Shown here: piece after piece, positions 9,822-19,537 of the stretch | Numbering within the stretch: the first letter of the stretch is position 1 | How the letters are laid out: each line of letters opens with the position of its first letter | Assembly (NCBI GenBank): GCA_028686345.1 | Contig: JAQUCE010000026.1 | Span: 1 to 52,536, forward strand | Length of the DNA stretch: 52,536 bases | Origin: Kiritimatiellia bacterium | GTDB taxonomy: Bacteria > Verrucomicrobiota > Kiritimatiellia > RFP12 > UBA1067 | Direction: 5' to 3' | Notes under the pieces: generated by a model | Told to the model about the DNA's origin: nothing | The model's database searches: none | The model's input: only the letters and a program-made list of their open reading frames with translations | Made by a program: the position numbers and the translations under genes

Positions 9822-10811
9822 CTAAATCCCGGCACCACGACCCGCAAAGATGCTATCTAAGATGCGGCTGTGCTCCTCATCGCTCCACCCGCTGCTCTCA
9901 ATGCTGACCCAGCCGTTGTATCCGGCCCGCTCGATGGCGCCCCTGACCGAAACCCAGTCAACCGAGCCTTTGCCGATCGGCACAAACTCTCCGTCGTTTT
10001 TAGCGCCGCGTTCGACCTTAAAGTCTTTGATGTGCAGTTTCGCAATGCTCCGGCCAAACACGTCCAGCCAAGCTTCGGCCTTATCATAACGGGTGTGATT
10101 GCCCAGATCAAAGTACTGCCTGACCCAAACACTGTTAAAGGCGTTCAGATAAGCCGCGGCAAACTCGGGTTTAACCCACAGGTTGTTCCAGACATTCTCA
10201 ATTCCAATGATCACCCCCTCTTTGGCTGCCACTGGGATCAACTGAGTGATTGCTTCAATTGAGTTGGCAGTCGCGCTGTTGTGCTCCTCAATATATTTCT
10301 GATAAGGGGCGTTATCTCCGTCAACCACACTTTTAATCATCAGTGTGGCAGGATCAAATTCAATTTTAAAATCAGCTGGCTGCGGCATGACACCGCCAAT
10401 CCGATGGGGCACGAGCAGCATGGTTGAGCCCCCATAGGCCGCTGCAATGCGGATCAGATTTTTCGTATCCTCCACGGCCTGCCGACGCTTGGCAAGGTCA
10501 CTCTCCCCCAGTGAGGCCCATCCGCCCATGAACGAGTGGATGGTCATCCCGTGCTTCTCTGCCAGCACTCTGCCAGCCCGCGCCTCCTGGATGGAAACGC
10601 CTTTATCCGTCAACTCCAGGCCGGTGATACCCGCCTGCATCAGCTTTTGGCAAAGCTCATCCGTGGCCCTGGGTTTGATGTGCGACTTATATAACTGAGT
10701 TTTGAAAGTTTGCTCTGCGTCCGCCGCCAAGGCCTGAGATCCACGCATAACCGCTACCCCCGCTGTTGCAAAAACAGCTCCCTTGATAAATGATCTTCTC
10801 TTGAGTTGCAT
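9822..10811 (-). CDS. Tat-exported sugar phosphate isomerase/epimerase-like protein (AP_endonuc_2 TIM barrel)
   Basis: The protein has 329 residues from the ATG at 10811, which has GGAGG 8-9 nt upstream. The N-terminus MQLKRRSFIKGAVFATAG is a twin-arginine signal (RRSFIK) ending near ALAAD. The mature part is a xylose-isomerase-like TIM barrel with the expected metal/substrate positions: GIENVWNNLW, QYFDLGNH, IAKLHIKDF and WVSIESSGW. Such secreted hydroxypyruvate-isomerase-like or inosose-dehydratase-like proteins are common in PVC bacteria and usually act on sugars. The exact substrate is unknown. Export in folded, metal-bound form fits the Tat signal, and a tatA gene lies at 46929-47183. 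Confidence 0.88.
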   Translation of the reverse strand: MQLKRRSFIKGAVFATAGVAVMRGSQALAADAEQTFKTQLYKSHIKPRATDELCQKLMQAGITGLELTDKGVSIQEARAGRVLAEKHGMTIHSFMGGWASLGESDLAKRRQAVEDTKNLIRIAAAYGGSTMLLVPHRIGGVMPQPADFKIEFDPATLMIKSVVDGDNAPYQKYIEEHNSATANSIEAITQLIPVAAKEGVIIGIENVWNNLWVKPEFAAAYLNAFNSVWVRQYFDLGNHTRYDKAEAWLDVFGRSIAKLHIKDFKVERGAKNDGEFVPIGKGSVDWVSVRGAIERAGYNGWVSIESSGWSDEEHSRILDSIFAGRGAGI

Positions 10812-10825
10812 TGTTAGTCCCTCCA

Positions 10826-11587
10826 TTATGATTTTGAGCAAAAAAGAGCGTCGGCAATATTCCTTAAATACTGCTCATCGCTCATGCCCGCTGTTATTTT
10901 CTCCGGATACCCGGCCTTCTGTTCAAAATGAATTCGCAGCGCACGGAAGACACTCAACCGCGCTGTTGGCTCCAACTGCTCCCGCCGCAGGATCGCGTTT
11001 GCGATCAGCAGCGCCTCCTCCGGGGAGGTCAACTGGCGCACACGGGCGGTAAGATGGGCGTAATCGCGCAGGGAGTTGTATTGCGTTGGCCTCAGAGCGT
11101 CCAGATCCGGGATCACAACCGTGCGCGCGGAAACAACAACCGTGCCTGCGGCAATATCCCCTAGACGCTGTCCCAGGCGGCTGCACAACGCCACTGTGCC
11201 CCCGCACACATAGGCTGCCGGCAGCATATCAACCAGCCGCAGCAGGTTGCGGATCAGGATCTGGGAAAAATTCAGATTCAACCCCCGTGAATCAACCACC
11301 CGCAGTTTGAAAATACGTTTGCCCGGTGTTTGCCCGCGCCAGTGCCACTCAAAAAAAACCGGGTAAAACAGGGTCACCAGAAAGCTGCAGATCATCCAGA
11401 GCGAGAGCGCCAAATCCCCGAAAAGACCGGTTACGAAAAAAAAGATAACTGACAACAGGGTTGAGGCCATGATTTTAAACGCAAAATCAACCAGCAGCGC
11501 CATTCCACGTACCAGCGGATCGGCCACTGGCATGGAGAACTCAACACCCTCTGGAATCCGGATTGTCAGTTTTTTTTCAAATCGCAT
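10826..11587 (-). CDS. RDD-family integral membrane protein
   Basis: The protein has 253 residues. The N-terminal 170 or so hold the RDD domain: a first helix after ADPLVRGMALLVDFAFK (Arg and Asp of the name motif), a second helix (SLWMICSFLVTLFYPVFFEW), then RGQTPGKRIFKLRVVD, the family's best-conserved stretch, and a third helix around LLRLVDMLPAAYVCGG. The C-terminal tail is soluble and Arg/Glu-rich. RDD proteins are of uncertain role; some are Na+/H+ antiporter-like. The stop of this gene is 14 bp from the start of the Tat-signal gene, so they may share a transcript. The ribosome site is weak. Confidence 0.88.
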   Translation of the reverse strand: MRFEKKLTIRIPEGVEFSMPVADPLVRGMALLVDFAFKIMASTLLSVIFFFVTGLFGDLALSLWMICSFLVTLFYPVFFEWHWRGQTPGKRIFKLRVVDSRGLNLNFSQILIRNLLRLVDMLPAAYVCGGTVALCSRLGQRLGDIAAGTVVVSARTVVIPDLDALRPTQYNSLRDYAHLTARVRQLTSPEEALLIANAILRREQLEPTARLSVFRALRIHFEQKAGYPEKITAGMSDEQYLRNIADALFCSKS

Positions 11588-11837
11588 TCACTGCCCTGCT
11601 GTAAGTGTTAAGAAGTCAAATGCACCCTGCCTGCCTGTAGCCCGAATGATTTTGGGGTGCCATGTGTTTTTCCCTTTGTCGCGACAAAGTTTTCGGCCAG
11701 GGTTGCACCACACCTTCGCTTACCTGCGCGTTCACGGCCCCGCCCTACAGCTTCGGACTGGAAACTTCGTGCATGGAACGCTTCGGCTCCCGTCGACGAC
11801 CTCGGCTCCTGTCGATGCCTCAACGGCCAGTCGACTT

Positions 11838-13457
11838 TCACAACAACCTCCCCCGCCGTGAGCCAGTAAAACGGCCAGCACCCTCATATGAAACCGCGCC
11901 ATTGACAATTGTGTAGTTGATGCCCTCGGAGAACTGGTGGGGCTTGGCATATGACGCCTTGTCCAGCAATTGACCGCGCTCTAAAACAACCAGATCCGCA
12001 AAGGCCCCCCGCGCAATTTGGCCGCGGTTTTTCAACTTAAAGGTTGTTGCCGGCAGGGAGGTCATGCGGCGGACACCCTCTTCAAAAGAGGCCTGCGCCG
12101 GGCAGCCGTCAATCACGCCGCAGATCATTCTCAGGTAGCGCGGCATGGTTCCATAGGCGCGCGGATGGGGATGATCAGCACCCAGCACCCCCCATGGCGC
12201 GCGCAGAGAGGCATCACACCCGGGCATAATCCAATCTTCATTAAAGATGCGATTCAAGTTTTCCTGAGACATCCCGAAGAAGAAGGCTCCTGTGCGGGCC
12301 TGGTCGGCATCAATACAACGACAGACCAGCTCGCCGGCGCTGACACCCTCGCTCGCGGCTGCCGCTGCCACCGTGCGCCCGCTATGGCCGCGCACCAGGT
12401 CGCTCCACCCGCCGCCGATCATCACCTGCTCCCAGTCACGCCCGCTACCCTGGTCGAGATACTCAATGATCCTCGCACGGCTATCCGCATCGCGCACCCG
12501 CCGCAGGATCTCATCACTCCCACCCTTCTCCGCCCACGCTGGCAGCACAACATCCAACTCCGTCCCCCCTGCAAGGTAGGGATAGCGGTCGGCCTGCAAG
12601 TTAATGCCCTGGCCGCGGGCGCGGTTGAGCGTCTCCAATACGCGATCGATCTTGTGCCAGTTGGCCGGCCCCGAAGTCTTGAGGTGCGATATCTGCACCT
12701 GCACACCAGTGCAACGGGCCAGAGCGAGAACCTCATCCACCGACTCCTCAAGCTCGTTGCCCTCACAGCGCATATGAGTGGCGTAAAAGCCGCCATGTCT
12801 GGCCACAGCAGCTGCCAGGGTTTCAATCTCACTTGACTCCGCATACTTACCAGGCTGATAGAGCAGCCCGGTGGAAACTCCATGGCAGCCCATCTCCAGT
12901 GCCTCTTCCAGGCGGCGCACCATCACCTTGATCTCATCCGCCCGGGCCGGGCGCGACTCATAACCAATCACGCCGGCCCGCAGCGTGTTGTGCCCCACCA
13001 ATTGAACGCTGTTGACGGCAGGTTGAACAGCTTCGAAAAGAGCGCGATACTCAGCCACAGTTGACCAGGTTGGTCCAGCTGTCTCAGAGGGGTGGAGCGC
13101 CCCTTCTTTTAAGGCAGGATAAAACTGCGAATTCCAGTCAGATGGCAGCCGCGCGGGCCCGAGGCGCGGAACAGCGGATCCGCCGCACTGGCCATTGATC
13201 TCAGTGGTAATGCCCTGCGAGAGCTTGCTGGGCGCATCCGGTTCCAGCAGGAGATAGGTGTCGGAGTGAGAGTGGGCATCAATAAAACCTGGGGTAACTG
13301 TCAGCCCATCCGCATCAATTCGCCGGAGAGCTTCCGCGTCTGCCAAAGAGCGTTCACAGGCCACAATCCGCTCACCTTCAATACCGATATCCGCTTTGAA
13401 AGCAGGGTTTCCGCTGCCATCAACCACAATGCCGTTTGCTATGATTAAATCAAACAT
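11838..13457 (-). CDS. D-aminoacylase/N-acyl-D-amino-acid deacylase-like amidohydrolase
   Basis: The protein has 539 residues from the ATG at 13457 (MFDLIIANGIVVDGSG, the usual family opening). A frame extending to 13484 is possible, but that part lies in a dispersed repeat also found at 44928. The metal-binding motif GFIDAHSHSD is near residue 60. ATHMRCEGNE, QISHLKTSG and the GCDASLRA segment with the following histidines match zinc-dependent D-aminoacylases. These remove the acyl group from N-acyl-D-amino acids, as in cell-wall turnover. A shorter beta-sandwich domain closes the C-terminus (KNRGQIARGAFADLVVLE). The gene stands alone in its orientation group. Confidence 0.9.
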   Translation of the reverse strand: MFDLIIANGIVVDGSGNPAFKADIGIEGERIVACERSLADAEALRRIDADGLTVTPGFIDAHSHSDTYLLLEPDAPSKLSQGITTEINGQCGGSAVPRLGPARLPSDWNSQFYPALKEGALHPSETAGPTWSTVAEYRALFEAVQPAVNSVQLVGHNTLRAGVIGYESRPARADEIKVMVRRLEEALEMGCHGVSTGLLYQPGKYAESSEIETLAAAVARHGGFYATHMRCEGNELEESVDEVLALARCTGVQVQISHLKTSGPANWHKIDRVLETLNRARGQGINLQADRYPYLAGGTELDVVLPAWAEKGGSDEILRRVRDADSRARIIEYLDQGSGRDWEQVMIGGGWSDLVRGHSGRTVAAAAASEGVSAGELVCRCIDADQARTGAFFFGMSQENLNRIFNEDWIMPGCDASLRAPWGVLGADHPHPRAYGTMPRYLRMICGVIDGCPAQASFEEGVRRMTSLPATTFKLKNRGQIARGAFADLVVLERGQLLDKASYAKPHQFSEGINYTIVNGAVSYEGAGRFTGSRRGRLL

Positions 13458-13499
13458 ACTTCCCGTCAATCCGATTACTCTCATCTCCCATCCTCCCCA
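13451..13499. repeat. 49-bp repeat shared with 44928-44976
   Basis: This segment matches 44928-44976 at 46 of 49 positions. It overlaps the start codon of the deacylase gene here, and at the other site it lies between prmC and nfo. Both contain the string CATCTCCCATCC followed by C-rich sequence. The shared block ends abruptly at both sides. Confidence 0.85.
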
Positions 13500-13620
13500 T
13501 TAGCAGTTGGAAGTTGGACGTTTGACGATCTACTATACAAAAATCACCGAATCTTATCAATGGCTTTGTTTTCAGTTTAGCCTTCCGCGCACTACAAAAA
13601 CTAAATTTGGGCGGGGTGTT

Positions 13621-13693
13621 TTTAAACTTAACGGCCATGAGCTTATTTTGATAGACTTGTGGCACGTTATAAAATATTAGCGTTAAGTTTGAA
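13621..13693 (+). promoter_or_regulatory. Inverted repeat bracketing the promoter region of the pseudopilin-like gene
   Basis: TTTAAACTTAACG at 13621-13633 pairs with CGTTAAGTTTGAA at 13681-13693 (12 of 13 positions). It encloses a 47-bp AT-rich stretch with TATAAAAT-like sequence just before the gene starting at 13726. It could be a two-site operator or a stem in the leader RNA. Confidence 0.4.
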
Positions 13694-13725
13694 AGTGCTA
13701 ATCATGGGTTAATTAAGGAGTTATT

Positions 13726-14520
13726 ATGAAAAGTCATTCGAGCTTCAATATAGTTTCGCTGGTCGTTATATTGGCGCTAATCACGCTGCTCGTCTTTGCG
13801 CTCTTTCCTGTAAGATCGCAGGCGCGCACATGGGTGCATAAGAGCTATGTGGAGTCGAACGGACGTGATATTTATGTTGCGCTAATCGCTGCTAACATGG
13901 AGCGAAAACCGTTGGGGTTGTCTTCAGTTTGGCCGATGGACAATCCTATAGTCAAAAAAGGAGTTGAACAAGATATCTCTGATGCGAACTTCACCAACAG
14001 CACCGACTATTTCTGGGCTCTCTATGACGGCGAGAATCTTAGCACACAACAGCACGACCCTTATGTTTGCGCATTTGGCTTCAGCAAACTAGCCGGCCAG
14101 GGGGTTCCCGCGCATTATGGCCCTGGACGGCTTTCGCCTACTAACAACATGTGGACGATCATCAAGAATGTCCGCGATGAGATGGCGGATGTGATTCCGG
14201 TTCTGATTACCCGAAACATAGCGGCTGAATCGCTGGGTGCGAATGTTACAACCATAGCTGACTTTAACAAGCGATTGTACTTCGACTCCACATGGGATAC
14301 ACCATTTGGAGATAATGGATTTATCCTGATACGCAAGGATGGCGGAGCACTTACAGTTCGTGCAAAGCCCATGACCTGGGGAGTGATTTATGAAAACAAA
14401 TTATTCATGACATCCGTGCCGGGGAGCGGTACGCCCCCACTCAAATACCTGACACCTGACCATGAAGTTACCCCTTCAGATGAAGCTTACAATTCGGTTG
14501 CCGATGATATAAGCGACTAG
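13726..14520 (+). CDS. Pseudopilin-like membrane-anchored protein of unknown function
   Basis: The protein has 264 residues with a good AAGGAG ribosome site. A short polar head is followed by one hydrophobic helix (residues 9-28, IVSLVVILALITLLVFALF) and then an extracytoplasmic domain of about 235 residues, which fits a type II secretion/type IV pilin-like fold. The N-terminus lacks a clear GFTLIE prepilin peptidase motif, so it may be an uncleaved relative. The opening of the soluble part (SNGRDIYVALIAANMER) is of a type I associate with PVC pseudopilin families. The exact role is not known. It sits between two repeat-rich gaps with no partner secretion genes. Confidence 0.7.
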   Translation: MKSHSSFNIVSLVVILALITLLVFALFPVRSQARTWVHKSYVESNGRDIYVALIAANMERKPLGLSSVWPMDNPIVKKGVEQDISDANFTNSTDYFWALYDGENLSTQQHDPYVCAFGFSKLAGQGVPAHYGPGRLSPTNNMWTIIKNVRDEMADVIPVLITRNIAAESLGANVTTIADFNKRLYFDSTWDTPFGDNGFILIRKDGGALTVRAKPMTWGVIYENKLFMTSVPGSGTPPLKYLTPDHEVTPSDEAYNSVADDISD

Positions 14521-15120
14521 ATCCGCGCAGAGCGCGGTGTGGAGAAGTGCGCGAGTGCGCGAGTCAAGAGGTCGCGCCTTTTGTGCGGAGCAACGCAGCT
14601 CCGATTTCCAATCGGAGATCTCCGGTTGGAAGCCGGAGCTACTGAGTTTCAGCGCACCTTCGGTTTACGATGGCGGCGACGATGCTGGTGGACGATTTTC
14701 AAGTGCGTGGTTTTTAATCGTAAGCCGCAATCGTCGCGCATCATTGACAACCGATGTCGCCGGTAGAACGACTGTTACACATGCACTGCACTGCGGAGTG
14801 CAGGGGTTGTCGTTCGGTGTAGTAGCCGCTCTGCGAACGGCATTTTGCAGCAGGCTCGTGAAAGGCGCGCCCTGAGGTGTAGGGTTGCTTCTCAGAAGCA
14901 ATTAGCGGATGCCGGGCAGGCGTTCGCCAAAGGCGCGCCATGGGCTTTCATGATCTTTGTTTGGCTCATCCGTCTTCGTCCCGCAAGCGGAACTACGCCG
15001 GACAAGCACCGCCAACCCTACACGTTTCCACTGTGATGACGCTTGCCTGTCACACGGCAGGCGCAGAGCAGGAAGTCTTCGGCTATGCAGGCGACCGCGA
15101 GCGGCACTCAAGTGTTCAGG
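14521..15120. repeat. Repeat-filled gap: R3, R4 and R5 modules
   Basis: The gap begins with a GC-rich lead-in and the R3 double hairpin (14597-14644), then R4 words (GACGATGCTGGTGGACGATT), then R5. R5 holds a GCAGGCTCGTGAAAGGCGCG block, GGCGCGCC twice, and the short perfect hairpin TTGCTTCTCAGAAGCAA (14885-14901). R5 recurs at 34095-34275 and 42072-42284, and reversed at about 41290-41420. The small overlapping frames in this stretch follow the repeats and are not believable genes. Confidence 0.8.
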
Positions 15121-18100
15121 TTATTTAATTATGACGATCGAGCCAGTGTCTTTCACATTGACATACAGATTGCGCACCGTGGTTTTTTCACCATCCTCAA
15201 CGCTCAGTTCAAGCACATAACTGCCACTGTTAGAAAAGAGAGCTTGGCTCTCAGCCTGGCAGGGCGCGCTGAAGGTCACGGCTCCCGCACCGCTGAGTTT
15301 GCGCCATCTTACGTTGACAACACCGAGGAGTAATCCATCATCAGTGATAACCGCGTTCAAAGGCAATGGCTTTCCGCGCTGAGCATCAGCAACGGGCATA
15401 AACTCTACCTCTGGCGCTTGATTGCCGGTCGGGTAAACTGCATACTTCGGCCGGGCCCCCTCCTCCATTATCTGCACGATCTCCCCTGAGGTCAGCAGTG
15501 CTCCGTAAACTCGGAAATCATCAATCAGACCATTGAAGCCGCGGTCGGATGTTGCGCGATTGCCGATGGTCGCGCGGCTTCCATAGGGGATGAAAGGCAG
15601 AGCAGGGTTGCCAGCCGCGCGTGGCGCGATACTCTGCTCCACGCCGTTAATATATATTATTGGTGTGGAAAAAGAGCGGCGGTCATGCACTACTGCCAAA
15701 TGCACCCACTCCTCTTTCAAAAAAGATTGGGCCGGTGTTTTGTACTCAAACTTTGTTCCACTCTCCTGCTGACAGAAATAGGTAATGGCATTCTCGCCGC
15801 CGGAGAACATGATCGCCAGGTAGAGATGTTCGTCTGCGGTTGCCATCACGCGCGGCCAGTCGATCGTTGTCGCATTATGATAAACCCAGGTTGCGATGGT
15901 CAGAGTTTCAGCGGCCGGCATATCAAAGTTAATCATTGCGTCAGCCGACGACATAAATGCGTCCCCTATGCGCCCCGCTGCGAAAGCAGGGATGTTGACA
16001 GGGGCATCCACGCCGCGGGCGGAGTCATGCAGAATACTGAATTCTCTATCTTCGATTGTATACCAGCGTAGCAGAGGTGTGCCGTCGGCAACGGTCACCG
16101 TGACCTCTTGGGTGACAACATCCTGCCCGTCAGTTGCTGCAATCTCCAGCGTGTAGGTGCCTGCTTCGGAGAACCAGGCAGTGGTGGTTGTTTTGTCGGG
16201 GTTTGTAAACCGCAGATCACCAGGACCGCTGAGCTTCCGCCAAACCGTGCTGCATTGATTTGATACAGGAACGCTGTCGGGGTTCACCGCTGTTGCCTGC
16301 AGTTCAACGCCGCACGGCAGAATCACATGGTAGTGATTCGTCGCCAGTGTGATGACTGGCGGCAGGTTGCCCGGCTGCGGCACAGCCTCCATTACCTCAA
16401 TGGTCACGCTGTCCGCGCCTTGCTCAAAGCCGTTGTCTGCCTGCAGGACGAGCTGGTAAATGCCGGTTGCAGAGAAAGTCACCTTTGTTATCGGCAGGTT
16501 TGGCTGCTCAATATCCGCGCTGCCGCCAGCTGGTGCGGATGCAACCGACCAGGCATAGCGCACAGATTTTCCTGCGGTTTGCAAACCGTTATCAGTGATT
16601 GATCCAGCCAGTGTCACGGATTTCATGTGGATGATTTGATCTTGTCCGGCATTGACGGTCGGTGCGCCCGGCGCATTGAGCCGATAGAGTTCTGTGATTT
16701 CCCGCACACTTAAGAGGCGGTTGTAAAGTCTGAAATCATCGAGTTTTCCGGGGAATGAGCGGTTATATGCGGGGTTGTTGCCTATGACGTAGGGTTTGGT
16801 GCTGGAACGTTGCACAGTTCCGCCTTTATTGGCGACCAAATCACAGGGTTGAAGAACACCGTTGATGTACATGTTTGGCGGCCAGGTAGGCTGCCTGGGA
16901 TTGTAAACCGCCGCGACATGATACCAATTACCAGCTTCGATTTTTGATGTTGGGTCGCTAGTTTTTGTGGACCACTCTCGAAAGGTGTCACCAGTTGTGT
17001 TTCTTGCGACAAAGTCGAGTGATTTGCGATAGGCACCGGAGTCTCTCAACATCAGGGCAAACTGATCGCATTCAAAGATTCGGGGAAATTGGTTGGCGTA
17101 AGCTGTGCTGATCTTGATCCAGCCTGCGATGGTGTAATAGGCGAGGTTGTTGGTGATCGCCGCGCTTTCCAGCCGTTCGCTGGAACCATATGCAGTGGTA
17201 AGTTCAGCTGCTCCTCCGATCTTTCCAGCACCTGATGATATCGCACCGTAAGCTGTTAAATCCGCGCCTCCGGTTTGATCAACATAGGTGAGATTATTGG
17301 TGTCATCCAGCTTCCACCAATGGAGCAACCCCTTGGTCAGGTTAGCATCCCACTGTTGCGAAAGTTCCGCGAAAACCCGGTACTCTTTGAACTGCCCGGC
17401 CAAAAACGCATCGTTGAAATAAAGTGTGTCGGGTAATCCGTCACCATTGCTGTCGAGCAGCATTGATTCGATCACCTCCCCGCTCTGCCCTGAGCGTAGT
17501 TGCAGAGAGCGGGTCGCTCCTGGGTTGTAAACCGCAAACTGCGCGAGCGGGCACGCGGATGTAAGCATACCAAAAGCACCTGAATTCGTGACCGTCAGCA
17601 AACTGAAATCATACTCCTGTGCCAGGCAAAGATTGAACATCTCGGTGCCTGCTATCGCAAATGCTCCAGTTCCATACAGTTCACTGTTTGACACGTTGAA
17701 CAAGCTAGGCCCTGATGCGGAGGGTTGCGCGTATGTGAGCCTTCCCTCAGCCGTGAGATATGTATTCAAAATATTCCACGCTGCTTCAGCAACGGGAAGA
17801 TAAGTCGAACGCTCCAGAACTCCGCTATTAACGCCGTAAAGCAGGGCGTAACAGAAAAACGCAGTTGTGGTTGACTCGCCATGCGCCTCGCCTGAGGGGT
17901 TGAGCAGATCCATACCCCAACTGCCGTCTGCACGCTGTGTTTGAAGTAGAGTGGAGGCCATTGCTTGAAAACGAGCGATAAACTAGGGGCGGTCGGGGTC
18001 GTCTAAAGGCAATTTTTTTAGTAGCTCTGCCAGGCCGCCCATCACCCAGCCATTGCCGCGCCCCCAGAACTCCGGTTGGCCATCCGGACCAACAATGTTG

Positions 18101-18744
18101 AATTTGGTTGCGTCGCGGTAGTAGAGCTGATGCTCCGCGCTGTAAAGAAGATCATCTGTGGCCTTCCACTCCTGCACCATGAAGTCGCGGTAGGCGCGGT
18201 TGCCGGTTTGCAGCCACGCCTCGGTCCATACCGGTGGTGCCATGAACAGTGCGTCGCACCACCACCAGCGCATTACCAGTCCGTTGACAGAGGGGTTGGA
18301 TGATGTATAGCGGTTGTCAACGCCCCGCGTGGAGGGGTTGGCAAGAATAAAATCAAAGCGCTCCAGCATTGGTGCGACATAAGCACTCTCGCCATAGTGC
18401 TTCAGCAAGTCAAAATATAACATTCCAATAACATGGTGATCAGCGTGATAGCTTTGCTTGCCCGGAGACCAGCCCGTTAATTCACCCACAGAGCGCATTG
18501 CTTCGAAATAAGTGGGATCACCGGTAACTCCAGCCGCTCGTATTACACCGGCATAGAAAGCCGCTGTTTGCCATGCCTGGCTGGTCAGATCAGCAGTCTC
18601 GCGGTTATCCAACTGCCGCTGCACCACCCTTTGCACTTTAATCCGTGCGGAATCGCTGCTGATTACACCCGCCTGCAAAACATGCGCCACAGCGCAAACA
18701 CTTGTCAAAACCATCACCCGGACAACAATTGCTCTGATCCTCAT
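15121..18744 (-). pseudogene. Secreted GH105-like glycoside hydrolase with LamG and PKD-like modules, interrupted by an in-frame amber codon
   Basis: Read through one TAG at 17983-17985, the frame is continuous for 1207 codons. Residues 1-25 are a signal peptide. About 30-375 form a GH88/105 (alpha/alpha)6 barrel as in unsaturated rhamnogalacturonyl hydrolases, with WWWCDALFMAPP carrying the family aspartate and FWGRGNGWVMGG. The TAG falls directly after that motif and splits the barrel. Downstream are LamG (near 470-670), two PKD-like domains, a second LamG (near 885-1075) and a terminal PKD-like domain. Family knowledge suggests removal of unsaturated uronic acid from pectin-derived oligomers. 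Both halves keep clean reading frames, so the stop is recent, a sequencing error, or read through. TAG serves as a normal terminator for other genes here (14518, 40761). Confidence 0.85.
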
Positions 18745-18823
18745 TGGCGTACCCCCTGTTAATGACCTTTCGTATAATCAATCTCAAGTGTTTCGAGCGT
18801 ATCAGTGTCATTGCAGTAAAGTC

Positions 18824-18838
18824 AAGCGCAAAACGCTT
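18824..18838 (-). promoter_or_regulatory. Possible operator upstream of the GH105 gene
   Basis: AAGCG-CAAAA-CGCTT is a 15-bp palindrome 80 bp before the start of the GH105 gene. Its size and CG content resemble LacI-type operators. No regulator of that type is in the window, so this is weak. Confidence 0.25.
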
Positions 18839-19006
18839 CGCAGAGGATCTGATTACTGTGGCACTCATCTTTAGCTGCCACTCACTTATGAAAGGTGGTT
18901 CGCGGGATGTCGGGCGAGCTTGAAGTGGTTGAAAGTGCGCAATCCTGATGAAACTCCATGGCAGGGTTAAACCCCATAGAGATGATGGCAGAGATCGCGC
19001 ACAGCT

Positions 19007-19534
19007 TCACGCCTCGTCCTCCTCCAGCGTTTTAGTTCCGCTCAGGAGGGCGACCACCTGCTGCTGCACAATGGCCAGCTTGTCGAGATGTAGTTTAGGG
19101 TCAAGCACCACAAAGGTGTCACCGCTGTGCTTATCCTCATAGATCCTCAGAATACCGCCACTCTCATGCGGCTTGGTATCCCGTTCAATCAACTGCTTGC
19201 CGCGTTCCAGCATCACAGCCAGCACATAGACCACATTCCGCATAGCAGGATCTTCCAGATCTATCAGCTTACGCAACAGAGTCTCGGCAGTGTCTTTACG
19301 AACCGGCTCTTTTCTGATCTCAGCCGGTTTCGGTGCGTGATAAATCCCATCCCAGAGGCTGAACGGCTCCCAGTCGCGTTCAAAGCAATCCCAGCAGCGC
19401 ACACAGCAATCCATGCGCTCATAACTGCCCGTCACAGCGCGCAGCAGTGAAACGCAACTTTGCTTGTCCGCAAATTTGCAACCGCAGATCGAACATTCAT
19501 GCGCGCGATGTCTTATATTCCATTCTTGTGCCAT
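19007..19534 (-). CDS. Zinc-ribbon protein of unknown function
   Basis: The protein has 175 residues. The first 50 contain paired cysteines in zinc-binding spacing: CSICGCKF and CCVRCWDCF. The middle is charged and helical (DTAETLLRKLIDLEDP, then an RGKQLIERD region), and the C-terminus is acidic. The gene begins 3-4 bp after the stop of the HAD-like gene upstream and is surely co-transcribed with it. The pair looks like a conserved two-gene unit. I do not recognise the family, and an enzymatic role is not evident. The zinc ribbon could bind nucleic acid or a partner protein. Confidence 0.75.
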   Translation of the reverse strand: MAQEWNIRHRAHECSICGCKFADKQSCVSLLRAVTGSYERMDCCVRCWDCFERDWEPFSLWDGIYHAPKPAEIRKEPVRKDTAETLLRKLIDLEDPAMRNVVYVLAVMLERGKQLIERDTKPHESGGILRIYEDKHSGDTFVVLDPKLHLDKLAIVQQQVVALLSGTKTLEEDEA

Positions 19535-19537
19535 GCG

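Noticed and set aside
13660-13666. Sigma-54 type -24 element (TGGCACG)
   Set aside because: No GC-containing -12 element follows at the right distance; the downstream bases are AAAAT.
14521-15120. Many overlapping 60-110 codon frames on both strands
   Set aside because: They recur wherever the R3/R4/R5 repeats occur and have no start signals. GC-rich palindromes keep several frames open by chance.
15121-18744. General recoding of TAG as an amino acid
   Set aside because: TAG ends other intact genes at the expected place (14518-14520 and 40761-40763), so a genome-wide change is unlikely. A local event remains possible.
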